Below, in pieces: positions 15,979 to 24,598 of a stretch of 64,000 nucleotides of DNA (positions are counted from its first letter, which is position 1; every line of letters starts with the position of its first letter). Below the pieces are notes generated by a model, which saw only the letters and a program-made list of their open reading frames with translations, searched no databases and was not told the origin of the DNA. The translations under genes were made by a program, and so were the position numbers. Location: contig CAJURU010000015.1 in assembly GCA_910588845.1 (NCBI GenBank), positions 13,131 to 77,130 of the forward strand. Direction: 5' to 3'. Origin of the DNA: an uncultured Lachnospiraceae bacterium. GTDB lineage: Bacteria > Bacillota > Clostridia > Lachnospirales > Lachnospiraceae.

Positions 15979-18674
15979 TACTTCATTCCCTTTAACAATC
16001 TGTCAAGATAATCTTCCGCCTCTGCCTCCTCGGGCTCTTCTTCCATTTTCTCAGGCTCCTCATCTTCCACTTCCGGCTCTGCCTCTGTCTCGTCCTCTGC
16101 ATGCTCTGTCTGCATTTTTTTCAATGCTTCCAACGCTTCCAATGCTGACGGAACCTGTACCTCTTCCATCGGTTCTGCATGTGCCCGATTTAATGCTTCC
16201 AATGCTGATGGAACATGCTCCTCTTTGACCGGCTCTTCTTCAACCGCCTCCATAATCGCTGGCGACGCTTTTGCTCCAATCTCTTCCACTGCCGCCTCTG
16301 TTTCTGTTTGGGGAGCGATGTTGACAGCCTGTAAAAATATAATATCCTCTACCGCTCCCGGTATATTTTCTTCTTCTGAGCTTACTGCCTCCTGATTTGC
16401 TGCATTATCATAGCCTTCCCAAGACATTTCTTCTGAAGATATAGTATTGTCATCATCTGCCCACGATGTTTCCTCTTGATTTGCTGTGTTATTGTATTCT
16501 TCCAACGCCGCTGCTTCTTGGTCTGCTGTATTATGATCGCCTTCCCATGCTGCTTCTTGGTCCGCTGTATTACGATAACCTTCCCAGGACTGGCAAGCGG
16601 CTTCTTCTGCCGTATTTCCTTCCCAAGCATCTGCTTTATCCAGTGGAATTATCTGTATTTCTTTTTCTTCTTGGAAGCCGTGCCCATACATGAATTCTTC
16701 CGGCAAAGGTTCTTCCAGCGTGTTTACCTCCAGATAATCTTCCTCCAGATAATCTTCCTCCAAATCCTCCTGAACCATTTCCTTTGTCTCGGTATTCTCC
16801 AGCGTCTCATCCGGTATACCCTTTAACTGGCGGAAAATCTTCATGAATTCCTTACCTGTAATCGTCTCATGTTCGTAAAGGTATTCGGAAATCTCATTGA
16901 GAATCTCTCTATTCTCCTGTAAAAGGCGTACGGCTTCATCATAGCTGTCTTTTAAAATCTTCATAACTTCCTGATCTATCTGAGCCGCAGTCTCCTCGCC
17001 GCAATTAAGGCTTGCCCTGCCTTCCAGGTACTTATCCTCAATAGTTACAAGCCCCATCAATCCAAACCGCTCCGACATGCCGTACTGTGTTACCATCGCC
17101 CGCGCCATCTTCGTGGCCTGTTCAATATCATTGGACGCCCCGGTTGTCACAGAATCAAATACAATCTCCTCAGCGGCACGCCCGCCCATATAGGTGATGA
17201 GGCGAGCAACGAGCTCATTCTTTGTCATCAGGTATTTCTCTTCCTCGGGAACCTGCATGGTATAGCCCAATGCTCCCATGGTACGCGGCACAATGGTAAT
17301 TTTCTGTACCGGCTCGGTATCTTTCTGCAAAGCCGTCACCAAGGCATGCCCAACCTCATGGTATGCCACCATCTTCTTCTCTTTCGGCCCCATAATGCGG
17401 TCTTTTTTCTCTTTTCCCGCAATGACTACCTCCACAGATTCAAAAAGATCTCCCTGATTGACATGTTTCCTGCCATGCTTCACTGCATTGATAGCAGCCT
17501 CATTAATCATATTGGCAAGGTCCGACCCCACGGCGCCGGATGTAGCAAGCGCAATGGCATCCAGATCCACGCTGTCGTCCATAAGCACATTTTTAGCATG
17601 TACTTTCAAAGTCTCCACACGGCCCTTGAGGTCCGGCTTATCTACTATAATCCTTCTGTCAAACCGTCCCGGACGCAGCAATGCCTTGTCCAATACTTCC
17701 GGACGGTTGGTAGCCGCCAAAATCAGCAGTCCCTTAGAGGTATCAAAACCATCCATCTCCGCCAGCAGCTGGTTTAACGTCTGCTCGCGCTCATCGTTAC
17801 CGCCATACCTGGTATCACGGCTCTTGCCGATAGCGTCAATCTCATCTATAAAAATAATACAGGGCGCCTGTTTCTGCGCCTCCTTGAACAAATCACGCAC
17901 GCGGGAAGCGCCCACGCCCACAAACATCTCCACAAAATCAGAGCCCGCCAATGAAAAAAACGGCACGTTCGCCTCGCCCGCAACAGCCTTGGCAAGCAAT
18001 GTTTTTCCAGTTCCGGGAGGTCCAACCAACAGCGCACCCTTGGGAAGCTTCGCTCCAATATCTGTATATTTCTTGGGGTTGTGCAGGAAATCCACTACCT
18101 CTTGCAAGGATTCCTTGGCTTCATCCTGGCCTGCAACATCTTTAAAAGTTACGCCGGTAGATTTCTCTACATATACCTTGGCCGTCGTCTTGCCCACTCC
18201 CATGACTCCTCCGCCGCCTATTTTGCGGAAAATAAGGAAATATAAGATAACCCACGCCAAAACCAGCGGCAAAACAAAACTTACCATGTTCCACAAAATA
18301 GCGGACGCCATATCTTCCACAGTTCCGCCAAATTTAACATTATGCTTCTTTAAAAGCGGCAGTAACGATTCATCTTTAAGCTCTGCCGTATAATAAGTAA
18401 TGCGGTATAGTTTATTCTCACTTTTCGGTAAAATCTTAATCCTGTTAGAGGTAAATTTTACTTCTTCTACCTTGTCGCTCTCCACCATATTGATAAATTC
18501 CGAATAAGAGACTTCTTTATTGGCAGCGTTTCTGGCGCAGCTATTTAACAGACTTGTCAGAAACAGCACCAGCAGCGCTGCAAGAATAAACACCATGATT
18601 GTCATGCCGTTTTTGTTATTCCCGCCTCCGTTTTTTCTGCCATTGTTATTATTGTTACTTCCTTTGTTCTCCAT
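15978..18674 (-). CDS. ftsH: ATP-dependent zinc metalloprotease FtsH with long acidic C-terminal extension
   Basis: Membrane AAA+ protease that degrades misassembled membrane proteins and short-lived regulators. An Asn/Gly-rich start precedes TM1 (about 24-44); an extracytoplasmic loop and TM2 (about 126-150) follow. The AAA module has Walker A GPPGTGKT (218-225), Walker B IIFIDEID and LRPGRFDRR. The zinc site is HEVGH (439-443; the second motif residue is Val where Ala is common) with the distal Asp in GASNDIEQAT. The conserved core ends near residue 617. About 265 further residues are Glu/Ala-rich, with several 15-20 residue repeats (NTADQEAAWEG, NTANQEETSW) and a final LDRLLKGMK. The tail is much longer than in typical FtsH. 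Start at the Met preceded by AGGAGG. Confidence 0.96.
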   Translation of the reverse strand: MENKGSNNNNNGRKNGGGNNKNGMTIMVFILAALLVLFLTSLLNSCARNAANKEVSYSEFINMVESDKVEEVKFTSNRIKILPKSENKLYRITYYTAELKDESLLPLLKKHNVKFGGTVEDMASAILWNMVSFVLPLVLAWVILYFLIFRKIGGGGVMGVGKTTAKVYVEKSTGVTFKDVAGQDEAKESLQEVVDFLHNPKKYTDIGAKLPKGALLVGPPGTGKTLLAKAVAGEANVPFFSLAGSDFVEMFVGVGASRVRDLFKEAQKQAPCIIFIDEIDAIGKSRDTRYGGNDEREQTLNQLLAEMDGFDTSKGLLILAATNRPEVLDKALLRPGRFDRRIIVDKPDLKGRVETLKVHAKNVLMDDSVDLDAIALATSGAVGSDLANMINEAAINAVKHGRKHVNQGDLFESVEVVIAGKEKKDRIMGPKEKKMVAYHEVGHALVTALQKDTEPVQKITIVPRTMGALGYTMQVPEEEKYLMTKNELVARLITYMGGRAAEEIVFDSVTTGASNDIEQATKMARAMVTQYGMSERFGLMGLVTIEDKYLEGRASLNCGEETAAQIDQEVMKILKDSYDEAVRLLQENREILNEISEYLYEHETITGKEFMKIFRQLKGIPDETLENTETKEMVQEDLEEDYLEEDYLEVNTLEEPLPEEFMYGHGFQEEKEIQIIPLDKADAWEGNTAEEAACQSWEGYRNTADQEAAWEGDHNTADQEAAALEEYNNTANQEETSWADDDNTISSEEMSWEGYDNAANQEAVSSEEENIPGAVEDIIFLQAVNIAPQTETEAAVEEIGAKASPAIMEAVEEEPVKEEHVPSALEALNRAHAEPMEEVQVPSALEALEALKKMQTEHAEDETEAEPEVEDEEPEKMEEEPEEAEAEDYLDRLLKGMK

Positions 18675-18723
18675 TGATTTCCTCCTGAATATCGCAGCGG
18701 TCTATCCACGCGATACTCTTTTT

Positions 18724-18752
18724 ATTATATGTGCATTTCCTTTGAAAATCAA
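18724..18752 (-). promoter_or_regulatory. ftsH promoter
   Basis: Sigma-A-type promoter on the minus strand: TTGATT (18747-18752), 17-bp spacer, TATAAT (18724-18729). The leader to the ATG is about 45 bases and contains a short hairpin with TATCGC/GCGATA arms. Confidence 0.8.
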
Positions 18753-18876
18753 TATTTCTTTCCTAAACTTTTTATGAATTTTTTTGAGAAAGTCCTAGAT
18801 TTCTTGCGGCTTAGGTTGTATAATGTATTAATTACGAATATACTAATATACTTTAGCTAATTAAGGAGGACTACCT

Positions 18877-20481
18877 ATGCCCGTAAAATACGTCTTTGTC
18901 ACTGGCGGTGTCGTTTCCGGACTCGGAAAAGGCATTACTGCCGCTTCCCTCGGACGCTTGCTGAAAGCGCGCGGATACAAGGTCACCATGCAGAAATTCG
19001 ACCCCTACATCAACATTGATCCCGGAACGATGAACCCGATCCAGCATGGAGAAGTTTTTGTCACGGATGACGGGGCAGAGACAGATTTGGATTTAGGTCA
19101 TTATGAGCGTTTTATTGATGAAAATTTAGGCAAAAATTCTAACGTCACAACAGGCAAAGTATACTGGTCCGTACTGCAAAAGGAACGGCGCGGTGATTAC
19201 GGCGGCGGAACGGTACAGGTCATTCCCCACATTACAAACGAAATTAAGAGCCGATTTTACCGGAATTTTACCACAGAAGACACCCATATTGCCATTATTG
19301 AAGTCGGCGGAACAGTGGGCGACATGGAAAGCCAGCCATTTTTGGAATCCATTCGCCAGTTCCAACATGAAGTCGGGCATGAGAACGCCATTTTAATTCA
19401 TGTAACGTTGATTCCTTATATTCGCGCTTCCGGTGAAATGAAGACCAAACCTACCCAGGCAAGCGTCAAGGAACTGCAAGGCATGGGTATACAGCCCGAT
19501 ATTATTGTATGCCGTTCCGAGCATCCTTTAGACCAGGGAATCAAAGACAAAATTGCCTTATTCTGTAATGTTCCTTGCAGCCGTGTCCTGCAAAACCTGG
19601 ATGTGGAATATCTGTACGAGGCGCCGCTTGCCATGGAGAAAGAGAATCTGGCGCAGGTGGCCTGTGAATGCCTTCATCTGGACTGTCCGGAACCCGATCT
19701 CACCGACTGGATCGACATGGTAGACGCGCTCCGCTATCCTGACAAGGAAGTAACGGTCGCTTTAGTTGGCAAATACACGGCGCTGCACGACGCCTATATC
19801 TCTGTTGTGGAAGCCTTGAAACACGGCGGCATTGCCGAACGCGCAACCGTCAACATTAAATGGGTCGATTCTGAATTGTTGAATAATGAAAATGTAGATG
19901 AAGTTCTCGGAGAAGTCCAGGGAATCCTGGTTCCCGGCGGTTTTGGCGACCGCGGCGTGGAGGGCATGATTGCCGCTGCCCGGTATGCGCGTGAGCAGAA
20001 AATTCCCTATCTTGGATTATGTCTGGGCATGCAGGTGGCAATTATTGAGTGTGCCAGGAATCTTTGCGGTTTCCACGATGCGCACAGCATCGAACTGGAC
20101 CCCAACACCACGCACCCTGTAATCGCTCTGATGCCCGACCAAAGCGGCGTGGAGGATATCGGTGGAACACTTCGCCTCGGCTCATACCCCTGTGTGCTGG
20201 ATACATCCTCTAAAGCGTATCAGGTTTACGGAGAGAGCACAATTCACGAAAGACACCGCCACCGTTACGAAGTCAACAATGACTACCGTTCGGTACTCAC
20301 TGAACACGGTATGAAGCTCTGCGGCCTGTCACCCGATAATCGGATTGTGGAAATGATAGAGTTAATTGCCCATCCCTGGTTTGTCGCTACTCAGGCACAC
20401 CCGGAACTCAAGTCCAGGCCCAATCGTCCGCACCCACTGTTTAAGGGATTTGTGGAGGCTGCACTTAAGAATAAAAGATAA
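18877..20481 (+). CDS. pyrG: CTP synthase
   Basis: Makes CTP from UTP, ATP and glutamine in the cytoplasm. The N-terminal synthetase domain opens with the P-loop-like GGVVSGLGKGITAASLG, and the C-terminal class I glutamine amidotransferase has its nucleophile Cys382 in LGLCLGMQ. The length of 534 residues is standard. The ATG follows AAGGAGG. A consensus TATAAT lies at 18819-18824 but the -35 region is unclear. Transcribed divergently from ftsH. Just downstream is a 200-bp palindromic element that may also end transcription. Confidence 0.97.
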   Translation: MPVKYVFVTGGVVSGLGKGITAASLGRLLKARGYKVTMQKFDPYINIDPGTMNPIQHGEVFVTDDGAETDLDLGHYERFIDENLGKNSNVTTGKVYWSVLQKERRGDYGGGTVQVIPHITNEIKSRFYRNFTTEDTHIAIIEVGGTVGDMESQPFLESIRQFQHEVGHENAILIHVTLIPYIRASGEMKTKPTQASVKELQGMGIQPDIIVCRSEHPLDQGIKDKIALFCNVPCSRVLQNLDVEYLYEAPLAMEKENLAQVACECLHLDCPEPDLTDWIDMVDALRYPDKEVTVALVGKYTALHDAYISVVEALKHGGIAERATVNIKWVDSELLNNENVDEVLGEVQGILVPGGFGDRGVEGMIAAARYAREQKIPYLGLCLGMQVAIIECARNLCGFHDAHSIELDPNTTHPVIALMPDQSGVEDIGGTLRLGSYPCVLDTSSKAYQVYGESTIHERHRHRYEVNNDYRSVLTEHGMKLCGLSPDNRIVEMIELIAHPWFVATQAHPELKSRPNRPHPLFKGFVEAALKNKR

Positions 20482-20487
20482 TTTGTA

Positions 20488-20690
20488 AACAAGGGCGGTC
20501 ACACTAACATAAATTACAAGTTATAAATTCGTTCAAAAGGTTTACATTGCAGAGCAATGTAAACAACATGCACAAAAATTATCTTGGTAAGCTAGCTTCC
20601 CAGAGTAATTTTTGTGCATTCTGTCTTTGCCGCTTTAGCGGCAAGACCTTTTGAACGAGTAACTATATTAGTGCCACCACCCCTTTTGAA
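20488..20690. repeat. Large multi-hairpin palindromic element downstream of pyrG
   Basis: A 12-bp perfect stem, CGTTCAAAAGGT (20530-20541) with 20646-20657, encloses three hairpins: 11-bp GTTTACATTGC (20540-20550/20554-20564), 14-bp ATGCACAAAAATTA (20568-20581/20606-20619) and GTCTTTGCCGCT with its near-complement (about 20624-20648). Outside the stem the ends are related to each other (GGGCGGTCACACTAAC versus GGGGTGGTGGCACTAA on the other strand). Positions 20502-20524 are identical to the complement of 49338-49360. Confidence 0.8.
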
Positions 20691-20728
20691 TGGATAAAGA
20701 TATTAGAGTAAACGCTTCCTCCATCTCT

Positions 20729-21388
20729 CTACACCAACAATTCCCGGATTCCTATAATCCCATCAAACACTGCCGCATGCGGATATTGCTGCAATTCTTC
20801 CTTAGTCGTAGTTCCACTGGCTACTCCCACAAAATCCACTCCCGCTGCCTGGGCTGTCTTCGCATCCACAAGACTGTCCCCTATGTAAAGCAATTGTTCT
20901 TTGGGCAGTTCCCACATTCTGGCCATCCACAAAAGACCCTGCGGATCCGGCTTGGGACGCTTCACATTATCTGCGCCAATAATTGCATCCATCAGGTTTG
21001 AAGCCTGATACTTCTGTAAAATCTCCTCAATGCGGTAACGATATTTTGTGGTTACTATTCCAAGCTTATAGCCCTGTTCTTTCCACTGCCCAAGAGACTC
21101 TAATACCCCAGGAAAAAAACGAGTATTCTCTGTCATAACCCGATCTGCTTTTTCTATGAATAACCGGGAGAATTCTTCCTCTTCCCCAAGCTTTTCTTCC
21201 TTTCCTTGCGCCTTTACCATCACCTGGTAAACCTCCTGCAAATGCAGGCCGATTGTCCTGCAAATCAAATCCCTCTTTGCTTGTGCATATCCCAACTGGT
21301 TTAAGGCGTGATTCACACAGATTACAATGCCGTCCGTGGAATCTCCCAGTGTATAATCAAAGTCAAATACCAATCCTTTGTAGTGCAT
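20729..21388 (-). CDS. HAD-superfamily phosphatase (phosphoglycolate phosphatase-like)
   Basis: 219 residues. The nucleophile motif VFDFDYTLGDST, the small helical cap, the Lys in KRPKPDP and the acidic GDSLVDAKTAQAAG show an intact HAD hydrolase of the PGP/Gph or pyrophosphatase PpaX type. The substrate cannot be fixed from sequence. The ATG at 21388 follows GAGGAGG, which lies within the end of the upstream reading frames. It is almost contiguous with two sigma-factor genes (stop at 21390), so it is probably co-transcribed with them. Confidence 0.85.
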   Translation of the reverse strand: MHYKGLVFDFDYTLGDSTDGIVICVNHALNQLGYAQAKRDLICRTIGLHLQEVYQVMVKAQGKEEKLGEEEEFSRLFIEKADRVMTENTRFFPGVLESLGQWKEQGYKLGIVTTKYRYRIEEILQKYQASNLMDAIIGADNVKRPKPDPQGLLWMARMWELPKEQLLYIGDSLVDAKTAQAAGVDFVGVASGTTTKEELQQYPHAAVFDGIIGIRELLV

Positions 21389-21389
21389 T

Positions 21390-21971
21390 TCACAATCCTC
21401 CTCTGTCATCCCTTGCCAAATATGCGTCCGCAAATCCGTATGCCTCCAGCATCTCTTTCAGCCTCTTTTTCGCCCGCATAGACATATGCCTGACATTATC
21501 CGGCGACTTTCCAAGCTCTTCGGCAACTTCCGCAACGCCCAGCCCATGATAGTACTGTAAAAGTAAAATGTCACGGTAAGACGGGTTCATCTTCTTCAAT
21601 ATTTGTTTGAGAAATTCCGTCTTTTCCATCTCCATGAGCTTTACTTCCGGCTCTTCATCAAAAACGTCTTCTAACGCATCCTCCCCCAATTCTTTCTCCG
21701 CCTGCCGTCTTTTGGTTTTATAAAGATTATACGCTTTATTTTTTACAATTGTCAGTATATAATTCCGATTCTTTTTAGGGGAATTCTGCTCCATCCTGTC
21801 TATATTGGCAAACAGAGCCATAAATGTCTCATGCACAACATCTTCCGCATCATGCTTATTTTGTAAAATACCATATGCGACATAAAACATTTCATTTCTG
21901 TAAGTCTCGTATATTTCTCCGAAAAAATCATTTTCCTGCCTGCTGTCCTTCCCTGGACGATTATGAAACAT
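21390..21971 (-). CDS. ECF-type RNA polymerase sigma factor, second of a tandem pair
   Basis: 193 residues with sigma region 2 (FFGEIYETYRNEMFYVAYGI, HDAEDVVHETFMALF) and region 4 helix-turn-helix (VAEVAEELGKSPDNVRHMS), so it should direct RNA polymerase to a specific promoter set. The start at 21971 is preferred because GGAGG lies nine bases upstream and only one base separates it from the stop of the first sigma gene. It is clearly paralogous to that neighbour (about half the residues match by eye). No anti-sigma gene adjoins them. Confidence 0.85.
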   Translation of the reverse strand: MFHNRPGKDSRQENDFFGEIYETYRNEMFYVAYGILQNKHDAEDVVHETFMALFANIDRMEQNSPKKNRNYILTIVKNKAYNLYKTKRRQAEKELGEDALEDVFDEEPEVKLMEMEKTEFLKQILKKMNPSYRDILLLQYYHGLGVAEVAEELGKSPDNVRHMSMRAKKRLKEMLEAYGFADAYLARDDRGGL

Positions 21972-21972
21972 G

Positions 21973-22533
21973 TCAGCCGCCTCCAAAATATCCATATTCC
22001 TCCAACATGCCTTGCAGCTTCTTTTTCGCCCGCTGGGATATATGCCTGATATTATCTGGCGTTTTATTGACAATGCCGGCAATTTCCCTGACTTTCATAC
22101 CATGGTAATAGCGCATAAGTAGTATATCCCGGTACGATTCATCCATCTGACCAATCAATTCCATGACAAGCCGGACCTGTTCCTTTTCTATGACCCTTAT
22201 CTCCAATTCTTCATCCACCAAATCCAGTTCCTCCCACTCCTCCTCGGGCACTTCCATTTCCTGTTTGCGCTTTCTTTTCTTGTAATAATTAAAAGCTTTA
22301 TTTTTCACAATTGTGACAATAAAATTCCAATTTTTCTGAGGAGAATTCTTTTTCATCGTATCCAGATAAGCAATCAGCGGCAAAAATGATTCCTGTACAA
22401 CATCCTCCGCATCGAGCTTATTTCTCAGAATTAAATAAGCAGTATAAAACATTTCATCTTTGTATGTCTCATAAATCTGCGCAAAAAATTCTTTCTCCTC
22501 CTCGGCATCCAACAAGGATAAATATTGAAACAC
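21973..22533 (-). CDS. ECF-type RNA polymerase sigma factor, first of a tandem pair
   Basis: 186 residues starting at GTG 22533 (GGAGG eight bases upstream). Region 2 reads FFAQIYETYKDEMFYTAYLI and LDAEDVVQESFLPLI; region 4 reads VREIAGIVNKTPDNIRHISQ. Between them is a highly acidic linker (EEEWEELDLVDEELE). It is translationally coupled to the second sigma gene. The 5' leader contains a strong A/T hairpin (22556-22598). The cognate signal is unknown. Confidence 0.86.
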   Translation of the reverse strand: MFQYLSLLDAEEEKEFFAQIYETYKDEMFYTAYLILRNKLDAEDVVQESFLPLIAYLDTMKKNSPQKNWNFIVTIVKNKAFNYYKKRKRKQEMEVPEEEWEELDLVDEELEIRVIEKEQVRLVMELIGQMDESYRDILLMRYYHGMKVREIAGIVNKTPDNIRHISQRAKKKLQGMLEEYGYFGGG

Positions 22534-22555
22534 CTATGGTACCTCCAAAAAATCA

Positions 22556-22598
22556 GGGCATAAAAAATCTCCTAAATTTCACCGGATTTTTTATCCCC
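22556..22598. repeat. Hairpin in the sigma-operon leader
   Basis: Arms GGGCATAAAAAATC (22556-22569) and GATTTTTTATCCCC (22585-22598) pair over about 13 bp around a 15-base loop, 23 bp upstream of the first sigma gene. It could be a leader-RNA structure or a protein-binding site. Confidence 0.55.
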
Positions 22599-22671
22599 TC
22601 TATTCATCTTCCGTAAAAACTATATATAATTCCAAGTTTGCTCCCCTGCTAATACTATAGCAAGGCAGCAA

Positions 22672-22727
22672 AATGATTTCAAGAGAACCGCACAAAAACT
22701 GCGAAACGCAGTCCCCTTGAAATCATT
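22672..22727. repeat. Palindrome overlapping the hydF stop codon
   Basis: Perfect 12-bp arms AATGATTTCAAG (22672-22683) and CTTGAAATCATT (22716-22727) enclose an inner hairpin ACTGCG/CGCAGT. The hydF TGA lies inside the right arm. On the minus strand there is a short TTTT in the loop but no clean T-run after the structure. It may act as a terminator or 3'-end stabiliser. Confidence 0.6.
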
Positions 22728-23958
22728 GCGTATCCGGCAATTGGGCAAGAACCTCGGGAAACAATTCCACGCTTCGCCGAAGTATTCCCTGCATGTAGGC
22801 TATGATGATTCCATAATTGGTGATGGGGACGCCTTGGTCCGCCGCACATTTCAAGCGATACCGCATCTCACGCTCATTCAGCATACAGCCGCCGCAATGG
22901 ATAACCAGCTTATACTCTGATAAATCCTCTGGAAATTCCGTGCCCGAAGAAAACTCGATTTGAAGCCGTTTTCCGGTATACTTAGCAAGCCAGCGCGGTA
23001 TTTTTACAGAACCGATATCATCACATTGCCTGTGATGCGTACAGCCTTCAGAAATCAAAACTTTATCCCCATCCCGCAACTGCCCTACGGCAGCCGCTCC
23101 TTGTACTGCTCCCAGCAAATTCCCTTTATAGCGGGCAAACAAGATAGAAAACGATGTCAGTGGTATCTCCGCAGGCGTCTCAGCGCTGACTTTGGCAAAT
23201 GCCTGGCTGTCCGTAATCACCATCGCCGGCTGCTGCCCAAGCTGTCTTAACGTCTCCGCTAATTCTTCATCCCTCACCACGATAGACACTGCGCCTGTCT
23301 CTAAGATATCCCGAATTGTCTGCTGCTGCGGCAAAATCAATCTTCCCTTGGGTGCGGCCGAATCAATCGGCACTACCAACACCACAAAATCCAGCGGATG
23401 CAGCAAATCTCCCACAATCCTCCGCGTAGTCTGCTGCGGCACGGCAAAGCGGGCAATTTTTTCTTTTAGTTCTTCAATCTGATACCCTGTTTTAGCGCTG
23501 ATTCTTATGATATTATCTGCCTTTTCTGCCAGGTCATTTCCCGCTGGAAAATCCTGCCCCTCTAATAAATCATCCTTATTAATCGCCAATAAATAAGGAA
23601 TTTTCTTCTCCCGGAAAATTCCCAGCAGTTCCAGCTCCGCTTCTGATATCCCTGTGGTACCATCCATCACAAGCACCGCCACGTCTGTCTTATTTAAAAT
23701 CTGCTTTGTTTTTCGCACCCGCAGTTCTCCCAGCTCTCCATCATCGTCTATGCCTGGCGTATCTATGATTACCACCGGCCCCAGCGGCAGCAGCTCCATC
23801 GCTTTGTGCACCGGATCCGTGGTGGTTCCCTTAACCTCAGACACTACCGCAAGCTCCTGGCCCGTCACTGCGTTGACGACACTGGATTTTCCTGCATTTC
23901 TCCTGCCAAAAAAACCGATATGTACGCGTTCTGCGGAAGGCGTGCTATTTAAACTCAT
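22723..23958 (-). CDS. hydF: [FeFe]-hydrogenase H-cluster maturation GTPase HydF
   Basis: HydF is the scaffold on which HydE and HydG assemble the di-iron part of the H-cluster before transfer to apo-hydrogenase. The N-terminal GTPase domain has GFFGRRNAGKSS (Walker A), TTTDPV, DTPGIDDDGE and NKDD. The C-terminal cluster-binding region has CTHHRQC and HCGGC, the family's conserved Cys/His ligands. The ATG at 23958 follows GAGGAGA and gives 411 residues, as usual; an upstream open stretch is not needed. Neither hydE, hydG nor a hydrogenase is within this window. It follows a TM1266-type gene, a frequent partner. Confidence 0.95.
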   Translation of the reverse strand: MSLNSTPSAERVHIGFFGRRNAGKSSVVNAVTGQELAVVSEVKGTTTDPVHKAMELLPLGPVVIIDTPGIDDDGELGELRVRKTKQILNKTDVAVLVMDGTTGISEAELELLGIFREKKIPYLLAINKDDLLEGQDFPAGNDLAEKADNIIRISAKTGYQIEELKEKIARFAVPQQTTRRIVGDLLHPLDFVVLVVPIDSAAPKGRLILPQQQTIRDILETGAVSIVVRDEELAETLRQLGQQPAMVITDSQAFAKVSAETPAEIPLTSFSILFARYKGNLLGAVQGAAAVGQLRDGDKVLISEGCTHHRQCDDIGSVKIPRWLAKYTGKRLQIEFSSGTEFPEDLSEYKLVIHCGGCMLNEREMRYRLKCAADQGVPITNYGIIIAYMQGILRRSVELFPEVLAQLPDTQ

Positions 23959-24025
23959 GATGTCTCCTCTCTGCATCCTGAACTTATTACCTGAATGCGT
24001 TTTATCCTGACTGCTATTTTCTATT

Positions 24026-24274
24026 CTACTTTTCCCTTGAATATGCGGCCTTACTGCTGATACCTGGCAGATTTCCCAATTTACCGGAAAGCGCGCTGAT
24101 GACATTCTGCGGCGCATCCACTGCAATACTAATGATATTTATATCCTTTTTGGGATAGGGAATTCCCATCCTTCCTACAATATAAGCTCCGTATTCATGA
24201 AGAATCTGATTCAATTCCTCCACAGAAGCCTCTTCCTCCACGATAATTCCGATAATCGCTACTCTTGACTCCAT
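24026..24274 (-). CDS. TM1266-family iron-only hydrogenase system putative regulator
   Basis: 82 residues, a small ACT/NikR-C-like fold: RVAIIGIIVEEEASVEELNQ, then EYGAYIVGRMGIPYPKKDIN, then IISIAVDAPQNVISALSGKL. Proteins of this family are repeatedly encoded beside hydF/hydE/hydG and are thought to be regulatory, but their ligand is not known to me. AAAGGA precedes the ATG. It lies 67 bp upstream of hydF and is probably co-transcribed. Confidence 0.85.
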   Translation of the reverse strand: MESRVAIIGIIVEEEASVEELNQILHEYGAYIVGRMGIPYPKKDINIISIAVDAPQNVISALSGKLGNLPGISSKAAYSREK

Positions 24275-24356
24275 TTATTTCCTTTCTTAATTGTATCACA
24301 ATTATTTTACAATCTCTACTGCCTGTTTGAGAATAATCCGCCATAAACGTATCCCT

Positions 24357-24587
24357 TTACTCTTCAAACTCCACTGTCACAAAAAAACCTTTGGGCGTCT
24401 CCTTTATTTCTATCACTTTCCCCTCCCTGGAATGCAGCCTGTCGGAAAATGAGTAATTGGAAGACATCGCATACGCCTTACCCAACGTATAGTAATAAGA
24501 AGAGGGCAGTTTTCCCTCCGTAACCGGAAGGATATCTCCCTCTTTCAGCAATCCAGTACGCTCCATTTTAAATTCCATCTGACGCAT
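24357..24587 (-). CDS. Small hypothetical protein downstream of trkH
   Basis: 76 residues starting MRQMEFKMERTGLLKEGDIL, with GAGGGGG six bases before the ATG. The sequence looks like a small beta-barrel (GDILPVTEGKLPSSYYY ... REGKVIEIKETPKGFFVTVE). The stop of trkH lies only 11 bp away, so translation is probably linked. No recognised domain; perhaps a small nucleic-acid or regulatory protein, but that is speculation. Confidence 0.65.
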   Translation of the reverse strand: MRQMEFKMERTGLLKEGDILPVTEGKLPSSYYYTLGKAYAMSSNYSFSDRLHSREGKVIEIKETPKGFFVTVEFEE

Positions 24588-24598
24588 ATGTAACCCCC

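Noticed and set aside
20488..20690. pyrG-downstream palindrome as a plain intrinsic terminator
   Set aside because: None of its stems is followed by a clear T-run on the plus strand, and its size and shared core with another locus exceed what a terminator needs; it may still contribute to termination.
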